Part shown: positions 26,643 through 34,982 of the stretch, one piece after another
Position numbering within the stretch: position 1 is the stretch's first letter
How the letters are laid out: each line of letters opens with the position of its first letter
Assembly: GCF_008923245.1 (NCBI RefSeq)
Contig: NZ_WBOS01000007.1
Location: 101,617 to 165,616, forward strand
Source of the DNA: Cytobacillus depressus
GTDB taxonomy: Bacteria > Bacillota > Bacilli > Bacillales > Cytobacillaceae
Direction of reading: 5' to 3'
DNA length: 64,000 nucleotides
Notes under the pieces: model-generated
The model's input: only the letters and a program-made list of their open reading frames with translations
Database searches by the model: none
Told to the model about the DNA's origin: nothing
Program-made: the position numbers and the translations under genes

Positions 26643-27911
26643 TCACACAACACTAGTAACCTGTTTTTCCTTAACTTGCTCTGTTTTTTTATAAAGCGAT
26701 CGTAATGTTGGAGAGATTAATAGTAAAACAATTGTCAAAATGACAAAGGTGCCTCCAGTTGAAAGCATATTGATTTTCGGAGGAATGAATTTGCTAAGCG
26801 ATCCGTATACAAAGTTTCCGATCGCCATCGCTCCAGAAGCGAGTATAAAATTCACACTTGCTACACGCCCGCGAAATACATCATTGGCTCTTTGCAAGAC
26901 AAATGATAGATTAATTGCCATAAAAACAGCTTGAGACGCTCCGACTGTAAGCCCAACGATAAAGGCTAGTAGTGCTGTATTTGTAAGCCCAAGCAGGAAT
27001 AAGGAAACACCGCTTGCCAATGCTGTAATAATATAGAGAATCCCCTGTCCGCGCGGTGTGGAGATAGAAGCAGTGCTTAAATTTCCAAGGATGGCCCCTA
27101 AACCGATAAACATCATGAGGCTGCCGTAAATCCCGCTATCAGCACCCAGGTCATCTCGAATAAATTGTGGCAGTAAGGATGTATAGGCCATTGTTAGTAA
27201 GCAATGAAAAAAAACCATGACGATTAGAAGACCGAGAGCGGGTGTTTTGCGAATATAAGCAAACCCTTCAATGATGGGTTGAAAAAAGTTTCTAGCATTC
27301 AGATTTCCTAAGCTAGATGTAGATTGATTCGTTCGTATCCAAAGCGACTGTATTCCTGCTCCCGTGTAAAGCAAACAACATAATGCAAAGACTGACTCTG
27401 GACCAACAAATACGAGTAACGGACTAGCCATTGCAGAACCAAGAAATCCAGCACCATGCGAAATCGTTCCTTGAAGCGCGGTTGCATTGTACAGTGTGTT
27501 TTTTGGTATTAAACCAGGCATGGTGGCATTCGTACAAGTGTTTTGCAAATTAAAGCAAATTCCTAAGAAAAATGCGCTTGTTATGATAACCCAAGGTGTA
27601 ATAAACCCGAGGATACTAAGTAATGCTAAACAGCCGGTATTACATGCGTTGAAAAATAATGCGGTGGTCAATAATTTCCGGCGATCATAGCGGTCAACCA
27701 ATACTCCAATAATGGGTCCAAAAAGAACTCCTGGAATCATTGTGGCGAATACAGCCGTTCCAACGAGGGCTGTTGAATCGGAAAGAGAAAAAATGAGCCA
27801 GCTGGCCGCAACCGTAAACGAATATTGTCCGGAATTGGCCAAAGCTGAACTGATCCACAAATATCGATAATATTTAAATCCTAATGAAGCAAATGTTTTA
27901 GGAATCTTCAT
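26643..27911 (-). CDS. MFS transporter (MFS_3/enterobactin-exporter-like)
   Basis: About 422 aa with 11-12 spans. The first-helix region SSALANSGQYSFTVAASWLI and the loop DRYDRRKLL between spans 2 and 3 are typical of MFS drug/siderophore exporters. The start at 27911 (MKIPKTF) has GGAG 8 nt upstream; the frame is open further up to 27947, where it overlaps the AhpD-like gene by 17 bp. Substrate unknown. A copy of its first 30 codons sits in the chimera at 24.9 kb. Confidence 0.82.
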   Translation of the reverse strand: MKIPKTFASLGFKYYRYLWISSALANSGQYSFTVAASWLIFSLSDSTALVGTAVFATMIPGVLFGPIIGVLVDRYDRRKLLTTALFFNACNTGCLALLSILGFITPWVIITSAFFLGICFNLQNTCTNATMPGLIPKNTLYNATALQGTISHGAGFLGSAMASPLLVFVGPESVFALCCLLYTGAGIQSLWIRTNQSTSSLGNLNARNFFQPIIEGFAYIRKTPALGLLIVMVFFHCLLTMAYTSLLPQFIRDDLGADSGIYGSLMMFIGLGAILGNLSTASISTPRGQGILYIITALASGVSLFLLGLTNTALLAFIVGLTVGASQAVFMAINLSFVLQRANDVFRGRVASVNFILASGAMAIGNFVYGSLSKFIPPKINMLSTGGTFVILTIVLLLISPTLRSLYKKTEQVKEKQVTSVV

Positions 27912-27930
27912 CTTTGTATCTCCATCTAGT

Positions 27931-28587
27931 TCACTCTCCGTACGCATTTAATGCATTTATACTGTGGGCAAGTGCGGAACCGGCTTTTAAAGCTGTGGCA
28001 ACAAAAATAGCCTCCGTCAATTCTTCCATTGACGCTCCAAGTTTTTTCGCCATTTTTGTATGAGCATCAATGCAGTAGGAACATCCAGTCACATGAGCGA
28101 CAGCGACAGCGATACATTCTTTTTCCTTTTGGCTTAATAGGCCTTGCTTCATTGCTTGGTGGCTAAAGCCTAGGTAAGAACGGAATAAATCGGCATTTTC
28201 TTCACGAAATTCCTTCAGCCTATTCATATTTTTTAATGAATATAGATCATCGTCTCCCGTTCCATCATAAGCCTGTAGCGCATTGGCTCCGTGTGCCATT
28301 GCAGAACCCGCTTTCAGCGCAGTTGCAACCATAATAGCTTCAAACATCTCTTCTTTTGATGCTTCAAATTGTCTTATTTTCTTTACATGGGCTTCGATGC
28401 AATAAGGGCAGCCTGTGACGTGTGCAACAGCTACAGCAATCAATTCTTTCAGTTTGGCTGATAAAGCACCTTCTGCAAGTGCTTTTTGGTTAAAAGCTCC
28501 AAAGGCGCGATAAGCTTCTGGTGCTAACTTCCCTAATTCATTAAGTCTTTTGCTGTCCGATTTTTTGTATAAACTTTCAGTGTTCAT
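27931..28587 (-). CDS. Double-domain carboxymuconolactone decarboxylase/AhpD-like protein
   Basis: About 218 aa with two tandem CMD/AhpD domains. Each has the redox motif: ELIAVAVAHVTGCPYCIEAH (residues about 45-65) and CIAVAVAHVTGCSYCIDAH (about 160-178). The two halves are clearly related internal copies. CxxC plus downstream His is the alkylhydroperoxidase D active site, so peroxide reduction or a related thiol chemistry is likely. The ATG at 28587 has GAGGG about 9 nt upstream. It is the first gene of a two-gene unit with the MFS exporter. Confidence 0.85.
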   Translation of the reverse strand: MNTESLYKKSDSKRLNELGKLAPEAYRAFGAFNQKALAEGALSAKLKELIAVAVAHVTGCPYCIEAHVKKIRQFEASKEEMFEAIMVATALKAGSAMAHGANALQAYDGTGDDDLYSLKNMNRLKEFREENADLFRSYLGFSHQAMKQGLLSQKEKECIAVAVAHVTGCSYCIDAHTKMAKKLGASMEELTEAIFVATALKAGSALAHSINALNAYGE

Positions 28588-28632
28588 TATTTTATCCCTC
28601 AAATTTTATTAATATTTTCTAGAAAAGTAGAC

Positions 28633-29826
28633 TTACTTTTTTGCAGCAAAGTTTTTAGATTTAATTATCGCTTTATGAAGCCTTTCTAATCCTTCATGAA
28701 CTATTGATCTAGGACAACCGATATTCACACGTATGAATCCTTCTCCTCCAGGTCCATAGGTATACCCTTGATTAAAAGCGACCTTAGCTTCCTTCAGCAT
28801 AAATTGCTGAAGTTCTTCTTTATCAAAACCTAACTCTCGGCAATCGAGCCAGACTAGATAACTTGCTTCAGGTTTGATGACTTTAACCCCTTCTATATTT
28901 TTTTCGATGTACTCCGTTAAAAACTCCACATTTTTTTGCATATAATCCAATGCTTGTTCGAGCCATTCTTCGCCATATCGGTACGCACTCTCGGTAGCTA
29001 CGATGCCAAAAGTGTTTGTATGTCTAAGTGCCAGCTTGTTCATCAACGCAGTAAATTTATCTCTTATGTGAGGATTCGGAATAATGATATTTGATGTTTG
29101 TAACCCGGCCAAATTGAATGTTTTGCTTGGAGCTGTACAAACAATCGAGTTCATAGCAAATTCCTCAGAAATTGCGGCAAATGGAATATGCGTCTTTCCT
29201 TTAAAAACTAAGTCTCCGTGGATCTCATCGGATACGATCAGAATATTGTTCTCAATACAGATATTGCCGAGTTCTACTAGCTCATCCTCTGTCCAGACTC
29301 GTCCGGATGGGTTATGAGGATTACAAAGGATCAGCATCTTCACGTCTTCATCCAATTTATTTCGTAAGTCCTCAAAATCCATCTTGTATTGACCATTTTC
29401 GAATTTTAGTTGATTATGAACAATTTGTCGGCCGTTTTCAACGATCACATTTGTGAAAGGATAATAAACAGGTGGCTGGATGACAATTTTATCTCCTGGA
29501 TTTGTATACGCTTGAACAATATAACTTAGGGCCGGAACTACGCCGAGACTAAAACAAATCCATTCCTTTTGAATGTTCCAGCTATGTCTTTCTTTCATCC
29601 ATTGAATAATTGCCTCATAGAAGGAATCAGGTCGTGTTGTGTACCCAAATACTCCATGCTCAGCTTTTTGCTTGATTGCCTCAATTACAGGCTCTGGAGA
29701 CTTAAAATCCATGTCCGCCACCCACATTGGCAGAAGTTCCTTTTCCCCAAATAAATTCTCTGTTTCATCCCATTTTGCTGATGCAGAGTTATACCGATTA
29801 ATTTCTTTGTCAAAGTTGTAGATCAT
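28633..29826 (-). CDS. patB: Cystathionine beta-lyase / PatB-MalY family aminotransferase
   Basis: 397 aa, fold-type I PLP enzyme of the PatB/MalY group. The start NFDKEINRYNSASAKWDE, then ELLPMWVADMDF and CNPHNPSGRVW are diagnostic. The PLP lysine lies in APSKTFNLAGLQ, and the phosphate-binding Arg near the C-terminus in IRVNIGCPRS. Members cleave C-S bonds of cystathionine and other cysteine conjugates. Monocistronic. Confidence 0.88.
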   Translation of the reverse strand: MIYNFDKEINRYNSASAKWDETENLFGEKELLPMWVADMDFKSPEPVIEAIKQKAEHGVFGYTTRPDSFYEAIIQWMKERHSWNIQKEWICFSLGVVPALSYIVQAYTNPGDKIVIQPPVYYPFTNVIVENGRQIVHNQLKFENGQYKMDFEDLRNKLDEDVKMLILCNPHNPSGRVWTEDELVELGNICIENNILIVSDEIHGDLVFKGKTHIPFAAISEEFAMNSIVCTAPSKTFNLAGLQTSNIIIPNPHIRDKFTALMNKLALRHTNTFGIVATESAYRYGEEWLEQALDYMQKNVEFLTEYIEKNIEGVKVIKPEASYLVWLDCRELGFDKEELQQFMLKEAKVAFNQGYTYGPGGEGFIRVNIGCPRSIVHEGLERLHKAIIKSKNFAAKK

Positions 29827-30008
29827 TAGAAATCCTCCTATCTCTTTATGTTACAATTTCTTTAACTAAATAAGAAAATTCAAAATAAATTGAATATTTT
29901 TTTCATTAAACCATATAAGATGGACTTATGTAAAATATCAATACCTTATAGTAGTATTGACTTGACCTATAGATAGGGGAATTTTTAGTTCGAAAAGATA
30001 ATAGTAAA

Positions 30009-30046
30009 TAAAAAAACATCAGTTTCATTTCGAAAACTGATGTTCT
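30009..30046 (-). terminator. Rho-independent terminator of exoA
   Basis: AACATCAGTTT and its complement AAACTGATGTT form an 11-bp stem; on the minus strand the T-run TTTTTTT follows. Confidence 0.88.
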
Positions 30047-30057
30047 GCTGATTGCTT

Positions 30058-30822
30058 TTAGTATTCTTTTTTCCCCATCTCCAACACCACTGGACAATGA
30101 TCGCTGCCCATGACATCACAATGAATTTGTGCTGCAGTAATGGAATCTTTTAATCTTTCAGAAACGATAAAGTAGTCAATGCGCCACCCGATATTTCGTT
30201 CTCTTACCTTTGCCATATAAGACCACCATGTATAGGCGCCCTCTGCATCTGGATAAACATGTCTGAAAGAATCCACAAAGCCTAAATTGAGCAAAGTTGT
30301 CATTTTTCCTCTTTCTTCTTTCGTGAAGCCGGAGTTGCCATCGTTTGATTTCGGATTCTTTAAATCTATTTCTTGATGGGCAACATTTAAGTCTCCACAG
30401 TAAATGACAGGTTTTTGTTGATCAAGCTCGCATAAATATTGGCGAATTTCATTTTCCCATTCTAAACGATAGGAAAGGCGCGCTAAATCTCTTTGTGAAT
30501 TTGGGGTATACACATTAACTAAGTAGAAGTTTTCAAATTCAAGTGTAATAATTCTACCTTCGTCTTCTGTTTCTTTCTCCCCTACTCCATATTTAACTGA
30601 AAGTGGCTTTTCTTTCGTAAAAACGGCTGTACCGGAATAGCCTTTTTTCTGTGCGTAATTCCAAAATTGATGATAGCCTTCAAGCTCAAGATTGATTTGC
30701 CCTTCTTGCAGCTTTGATTCCTGAATGCAGAGGATATCTGCATTTACTTCATGAAAATAATCTAAAAAGCCCTTTTTCACGCAGGCTCTTATTCCATTAA
30801 CGTTCCAAGAAACAAATTTCAT
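30058..30822 (-). CDS. exoA: Exodeoxyribonuclease III (AP endonuclease family 1)
   Basis: 254 aa, full length. It shows WNVNGIRACVKKGF, the catalytic Glu in QESKLQEGQ, YCGDLNVAHQEID, RRIDYF-type segment (WRIDYFIV) and the terminal SDHCPVVLE of the Xth/APE1 family. It cuts DNA at abasic sites and removes 3' blocking groups in base excision repair. It converges on nothing and has its own terminator. Confidence 0.93.
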   Translation of the reverse strand: MKFVSWNVNGIRACVKKGFLDYFHEVNADILCIQESKLQEGQINLELEGYHQFWNYAQKKGYSGTAVFTKEKPLSVKYGVGEKETEDEGRIITLEFENFYLVNVYTPNSQRDLARLSYRLEWENEIRQYLCELDQQKPVIYCGDLNVAHQEIDLKNPKSNDGNSGFTKEERGKMTTLLNLGFVDSFRHVYPDAEGAYTWWSYMAKVRERNIGWRIDYFIVSERLKDSITAAQIHCDVMGSDHCPVVLEMGKKEY

Positions 30823-30949
30823 GCTGATTTAACTCCTTTTTAAAGCTATTGATTAATAGAATATCATGGATCGAACTTGTATGCGAAAGTTTTGATATGA
30901 TTACTATAGTAGAATTAATATAAAAGTAATTTTTCAAGGGGGTTCATAT

Positions 30950-31396
30950 ATGGCTGAACATTTGTTTCATTTGAAGGCACATTGGCCTGGACTTAGAAAT
31001 GATGTTGGGGAAATAGAATCAGGTCAGCTGAAAACAAAGGTTTCGATCCCTCCAGAAATGGATGGGCCTGGAATTGGAACAAATCCGGATGAGATGCTAC
31101 TCGGGGCAGCTGCGACCTGCTATATTATTACATTAGCTGCCATGATGGAGCGCAGCAAGCTTGAAAAAGTGGATTTAACAATGGAATCTGTTGGGATCGT
31201 TGACGTGACAAAGGGCGTGATCACATACAAAAAAATCATTCATCGTCCAGTAATCATTTTAAAAGCTGAGGCGTCAGAAAAAGATGAAACATTAGCACTA
31301 AAGTTAGCTGAAAAAGCAGAGGCATCGTGTATGATTTCACGTGCTTTAAAAGGGAATGTCGAGATTGAAATGGAAGCAACAATCCTTAGACAGTAA
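30950..31396 (+). CDS. OsmC-family peroxiredoxin-like protein
   Basis: 148 aa with the two OsmC redox cysteines: one in LLGAAATCYIITLAAM, one in AEASCMISRAL. Family members reduce organic hydroperoxides with a thiol cofactor. GGGGG lies 8-9 nt before the ATG. Monocistronic, between exoA and cwlJ. Confidence 0.85.
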   Translation: MAEHLFHLKAHWPGLRNDVGEIESGQLKTKVSIPPEMDGPGIGTNPDEMLLGAAATCYIITLAAMMERSKLEKVDLTMESVGIVDVTKGVITYKKIIHRPVIILKAEASEKDETLALKLAEKAEASCMISRALKGNVEIEMEATILRQ

Positions 31397-31489
31397 CTTT
31401 TTTCCGAGAACACTTGAAAAAGCTTTCGACTGTCAACATTTCTATTCCTAGGCAATATGATAATTGTATAACATCTAGGTGGTGATGTG

Positions 31490-31918
31490 ATGGCAGTTGT
31501 AAGGGCACGTCAATCTGATATAGATTTATTAGCTAGATTACTTAGGGCTGAGGCTGAAGGTGAAGGTGAAAAAGGGATGATGCTCGTTGGAAATGTGGGC
31601 ATTAACCGGATTCGAGCCAATTGCTCTGACTTTATAGGTTTGCGTACGATTCCGCAGATGGTCTTCCAACCTCATGCGTTTGAAGCGACAACGAAAGGAT
31701 ATTTCTATCAAAGAGCAAGGGAAAGTGAAAGAAGGCTGGCAAGACGTTCTGTTAATGGAGAAAGGCAATGGCCAGGCAAGTTTTCATTATGGTATTTTCG
31801 CCCACAAGGAAACTGTCCGCCAACATGGTATGACCAGCCATTAGTGGCGCGCTATAAGCTTCACTGCTTTTATCAGCCAACAGCAGAACTATGTCAAAGT
31901 GTTTATACGACCTTTTAA
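31490..31918 (+). CDS. cwlJ: Spore cortex-lytic cell wall hydrolase, CwlJ type
   Basis: About 142 aa, the size of CwlJ with no signal peptide. The hydrolase_2 domain reads LLARLLRAEAEGEGEKGM with the catalytic Glu, then VGNVGINRI, FQPHAFEA and WPGKFSLWYF. CwlJ degrades the spore cortex at germination, so the organism sporulates. AGGTGG precedes the ATG at 31490. A terminator follows. Confidence 0.9.
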   Translation: MAVVRARQSDIDLLARLLRAEAEGEGEKGMMLVGNVGINRIRANCSDFIGLRTIPQMVFQPHAFEATTKGYFYQRARESERRLARRSVNGERQWPGKFSLWYFRPQGNCPPTWYDQPLVARYKLHCFYQPTAELCQSVYTTF

Positions 31919-31974
31919 CTTGATGCGGTAAAAAAATATTCGCGCAAGGTCATTTCGGGTGATGTTTGATGATG

Positions 31975-32022
31975 TGCTAAATTTGTTTCGTTTTAAGGAG
32001 ACAGATTTAGCACATTTTTACT
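31975..32022 (+). terminator. Rho-independent terminator of cwlJ
   Basis: TGTGCTAAAT pairs with ATTTAGCACA, extended by partly matched inner bases, and is followed by TTTTTA. Confidence 0.82.
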
Positions 32023-32092
32023 TTTCATCGATTGGACTTACTGGAGATGTAAATACTATTTAGAAATAATTCATTCTATGAAAGGAGAACAT

Positions 32093-32612
32093 CATGCACA
32101 ATTCATAGGACGCGTTTTCTGAACTCTCCTCTCAAAACGAGCACCATGAATACTTCATAGTATGCGTTTTTGGAACTCACCACTCAATACGAGCATCATG
32201 AACACTTCATAGGACGCGTTTTTGGAACTCTTCACTCAAAACGAGCCCCATGAACGCTTCATAGGACGCGTTTTTGGAACTCTTCACTCAAAACGAGCAT
32301 CATGAACGTTTCATAGTACGCATTTTTGGAACTCTTCACTCTAAACGAGCACCATGAACACTTCATAGGACGCGTTTTTGGAACTCTTCACTCAAAACGA
32401 GCTCCATGAACGATCCATAGTATGCGTTTCTAGAACTCTTCACTCAAAACGAGCTCCATGAACGATCCATAGCACGCGTTTTTGGAACTCTTCACTCAAA
32501 ACGAGCACCATGAACGATTCATAGAACGCATTTTCTGAACTCGCCACTCAAAACTAGCATCATAAACGCTACATGACACTAGTTTTCAAAGGTCACCTTC
32601 CAAAAAGGTCAC
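32093..32612. repeat. Tandem array of ten 52-bp units
   Basis: Units start exactly every 52 bp at 32093, 32145, 32197, 32249, 32301, 32353, 32405, 32457, 32509 and 32561; the last is degenerate. Each has ATGAA-N3-TTCAT (a palindrome, most copies), then ACGCGTTTTTGGAACT and CACTCAAAACGAGC, where CGTTTT and AAAACG form a second inverted repeat. The period is not a multiple of 3 and stops occur in all frames, so it is not protein coding. Units are contiguous, without spacers. Point differences cluster at a few positions. The array lies 200 bp upstream of the MerR/coiled-coil gene. Confidence 0.93.
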
Positions 32613-32754
32613 CATAATCTCTTTATGGCACACGTTACATAGGTTACATTGAAAAACCATCTCAATTTCTGCTGAAATCCGTCTTGTTTTGATAGCTTTT
32701 GTCATGTAGCAGGAAAAAGGCATAACCTTTGCTGAATACTTTTACAAAGCAAAT

Positions 32755-32773
32755 TTCGGAACTTGCTTCCGAA
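32755..32773. promoter_or_regulatory. 19-bp palindrome in the leader of the MerR-type gene
   Basis: TTCGGAA-CTTGC-TTCCGAA: perfect 7-bp arms with a 5-bp centre, 41 bp before the ATG. The layout matches the long, interrupted dyads bound by MerR-family dimers. The same element recurs inside the gene (33056, 33359, near copy 33413). Autoregulation is inference. Confidence 0.65.
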
Positions 32774-32813
32774 TCATTCATAACGACATTAGACTGGAAG
32801 GATTGAAGTAAAT

Positions 32814-33731
32814 ATGACCAATCAATTCGTCAAGGCGTATACCATTCAAGAGGTTTCGAAAATGATGAACATTCCCCCCGGGACATTGCGGCAATGGGAA
32901 AAAGATCTGGAAGGCTTGCTCATCATCCCACGTTCCAAGCAGGGAGCGAGATTTTATACAGAAAATGAAGTTAATATGCTGGAAACTATTAAACAAATGC
33001 GCAGCAAAAATCTCAGCAAAGAGATGATTAAGGAATTGTTTAAGCAACGGCTTCATTCGGAAGCTAGTTCCGAAACAGTCGAAACCTCTTTGGCCCCTGC
33101 TACAACTGAAATTAATGAAACAAAACAAAATGAAATGGACATGCTTTATGCAGCAATGGAATCATTTAGAATTCAATTAATCGATGATGTAAAAACTGAA
33201 ATTCGGACGAGCATTCGTAAAGAGGTTATAGACGAGGTAAAAAAGGAAATTTCAAAAGGGAATTTACATACAGTGAAAAGTCTTTCCGATTCCATTTATA
33301 AATCAAATGAAAAAACGCGGCTGGAAATCAATGAGCTTTCAGGCAATATACATAAAGCTTCGGAACAGACTTCCGAATCGCTCGAAACCTTATCTAAAAG
33401 GGTTGCGAAAGCTTCGAAAGGCACTTCCGAACAAATTCGCAGCTTAGTACATCGTGTCGCTGAATCATCGGAAGCGGCATCGGAGGAATTTAAGACGATG
33501 ATTCATTATATTTCAAGCTCAGCAGAGGTCACACATACTGAAATTAGTGCATTGATCGAAACGTTGAACACAGACAGAGAAATTTATATTGAGACGATCA
33601 ATCGGGAACGGGAACAGTATTGGGAAGACGTCAATCACCGAGAGATGATGTTTCAAGATTTAATGCTCAGCTTCAGAAAAACTGCAGCTGCGGAGGAAAA
33701 AGCGAAATCTTGGTGGAGATTTTGGGGATAA
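32814..33731 (+). CDS. MerR-type DNA-binding protein with long coiled coil (RacA-like architecture)
   Basis: 305 aa. Residues 8-75 are a MerR winged helix-turn-helix (AYTIQEVSKMMNIPPGTLRQ, then RFYTENEVNMLETI). Residues about 110-285 are hydrophilic, helical and built on 18-residue periods (LSGNIHKASEQTSESLET, LSKRVAKASKGTSEQIRS, LVHRVAESSEAASEEFKT). The C-terminus ends KSWWRFWG, a Trp-rich tail like that of DUF3967-type proteins. The plan resembles RacA, the sporulation chromosome-anchoring protein, and plasmid-borne MerR-coiled-coil proteins, but I do not claim orthology. No effector domain is seen, so it is not a classical MerR sensor. Upstream lie a matching palindrome and a 520-bp tandem array. 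Confidence 0.75.
   Translation: MTNQFVKAYTIQEVSKMMNIPPGTLRQWEKDLEGLLIIPRSKQGARFYTENEVNMLETIKQMRSKNLSKEMIKELFKQRLHSEASSETVETSLAPATTEINETKQNEMDMLYAAMESFRIQLIDDVKTEIRTSIRKEVIDEVKKEISKGNLHTVKSLSDSIYKSNEKTRLEINELSGNIHKASEQTSESLETLSKRVAKASKGTSEQIRSLVHRVAESSEAASEEFKTMIHYISSSAEVTHTEISALIETLNTDREIYIETINREREQYWEDVNHREMMFQDLMLSFRKTAAAEEKAKSWWRFWG
33056..33431. repeat. Intragenic copies of TTCGGAA-N5-TTCCGAA
   Basis: Exact copies at 33056-33074 (centre GCTAG) and 33359-33377 (centre CAGAC), and a one-mismatch copy at 33413-33431 (TTCGAAA-GGCAC-TTCCGAA). All lie in the same codon phase and encode S-E/K-x-x-S-E. The coiled-coil repeat can explain the spacing of the second and third, but the first lies outside the 18-residue repeats and a fourth exact copy is noncoding (32755). 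Confidence 0.7.
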
Positions 33732-33738
33732 AGTATTA

Positions 33739-33797
33739 GGTTCTATTGGTCAGGATGCTAGCTTCGATCGTCAATTCCGTCCAATAGAACCGCTTTT
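33739..33797 (+). terminator. Terminator-like inverted repeat after the MerR-type gene
   Basis: GGTTCTATTGG and CCAATAGAACC form an 11-bp stem with a long 31-nt loop, followed by GCTTTTTG. Confidence 0.6.
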
Positions 33798-33956
33798 TGA
33801 ATAGCTTTGTTGAATACTTTGTTGATGTATAAACCGCCATACCGCACATATTCTCCCATGCTTTTGTACCGAAAAAAACCCGTTCAAATGTACGCATATG
33901 GCTAAAAATCAACAGCATACACAAAATTAGCTTTTTGAATAAGTCTCGGCCGGTGA

Positions 33957-34769
33957 CTAATTCATATTTGTTCCGTAAAAAATTTCATCCATTTCTGTTG
34001 TGAGCTTTTCTGTAATTTCTTCGACTTCAGCTTTCGTTAATTCATCTTTCGTATAGCCGAAAAGATAATTATTTAAGTCAAAGTCACGGATACGGCATTT
34101 CGTATGAAAAATATGGGACTGATAAATATTGACATCAATCATATCAAAATCTTTTTTAATCTCTTCAGGAATATAGTTTTGAATGGAGCTAATATTGTGA
34201 TCGATAAAAAGTTTTTTTCCATCTTTATCGCGAGTAAAGCCCCGAACTCGGTAATCAATTGTCATAATATCTGTATCAAAAGAATGAATTAAATAATGCA
34301 AAGCCTTCAAAGGAGAAATTTCTCCACAAGTAGATACATCAATATCCGCTCTAAATGTACTAATACCATCTGACGGATGGTACTCTGGATAAGTGTGTAC
34401 GGTGATATGGCTTTTATCAAGCTGCATAACGACATTATCAGGCAGCGGCCCAGGTGATTCATGAAAGGATTCAGTCGGTACCTCAACAATTGGGCCTTCC
34501 GATACGAGCACCGTCACACTTGCTCCTTGTGGGACATAATCTTGCTGAGCAATATTTAATACGTGAGCACCAATAATATCGGAAACATTTTTTAAAATTT
34601 TCGTCAGTCTCTCCGCACTATATTCCTCGTCAATATACTCAATATAAGCTTCCCGCTCCTCCTTCGTTCTCGTAAAACAAATATCATACATATTAAAACT
34701 TAGAGATTTTGTTAAATTATTAAACCCATGCAATTCAATTCTCTGTTCTGGATTTTTTTTCAACATCAA
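33957..34769 (-). CDS. speD: S-adenosylmethionine decarboxylase proenzyme, E. coli-type (class 1A)
   Basis: 270 aa. The proenzyme self-cleaves at K119-S120 in [13 protein letters not shown], leaving a pyruvoyl group on the alpha chain; other conserved pieces are [14 protein letters not shown] and YRVRGFTRD. It makes decarboxylated AdoMet for spermidine synthesis. The size and motif context are those of the 264-aa E. coli enzyme, not the 126-aa class 1B enzyme used by B. subtilis. No speE lies nearby. Confidence 0.9.
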   Translation of the reverse strand: MMLKKNPEQRIELHGFNNLTKSLSFNMYDICFTRTKEEREAYIEYIDEEYSAERLTKILKNVSDIIGAHVLNIAQQDYVPQGASVTVLVSEGPIVEVPTESFHESPGPLPDNVVMQLDKSHITVHTYPEYHPSDGISTFRADIDVSTCGEISPLKALHYLIHSFDTDIMTIDYRVRGFTRDKDGKKLFIDHNISSIQNYIPEEIKKDFDMIDVNIYQSHIFHTKCRIRDFDLNNYLFGYTKDELTKAEVEEITEKLTTEMDEIFYGTNMN

Positions 34770-34982
34770 TTCCCCCTCCTATATAGCCACTCCTATTCTG
34801 TTCATACCCGTAAATATTCTTATATTACCCAAAGTTTATGGTAATGATTAATTTATTCGGATATTCAGCTACTTGCCATAATTAACTAAGAGGTTATTAT
34901 TTTATAAATTCGTTATTAATCTTTATAATTGTAGGGTAATAATGGTGAGAGAATGGACCTTTTATAGAAAGAAGTTGAAGCT

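Noticed and set aside
29906..30097. 63-codon minus-strand ORF overlapping the exoA 3' end
   Set aside because: It spans the exoA terminator and reads as low-complexity hydrophobic translation.
32093..32612. 52-bp repeats considered as a CRISPR array
   Set aside because: Units are contiguous with no unique spacers, the period is constant through the whole unit, and no cas genes are in the window.
33736..33924. 62-codon minus-strand ORF
   Set aside because: It runs through the terminator-like inverted repeat of the MerR-type gene, has no ribosome site and no recognisable sequence.
34770..34982. Looked for a SAM or polyamine riboswitch upstream of speD
   Set aside because: No conserved riboswitch core or terminator stem is visible.
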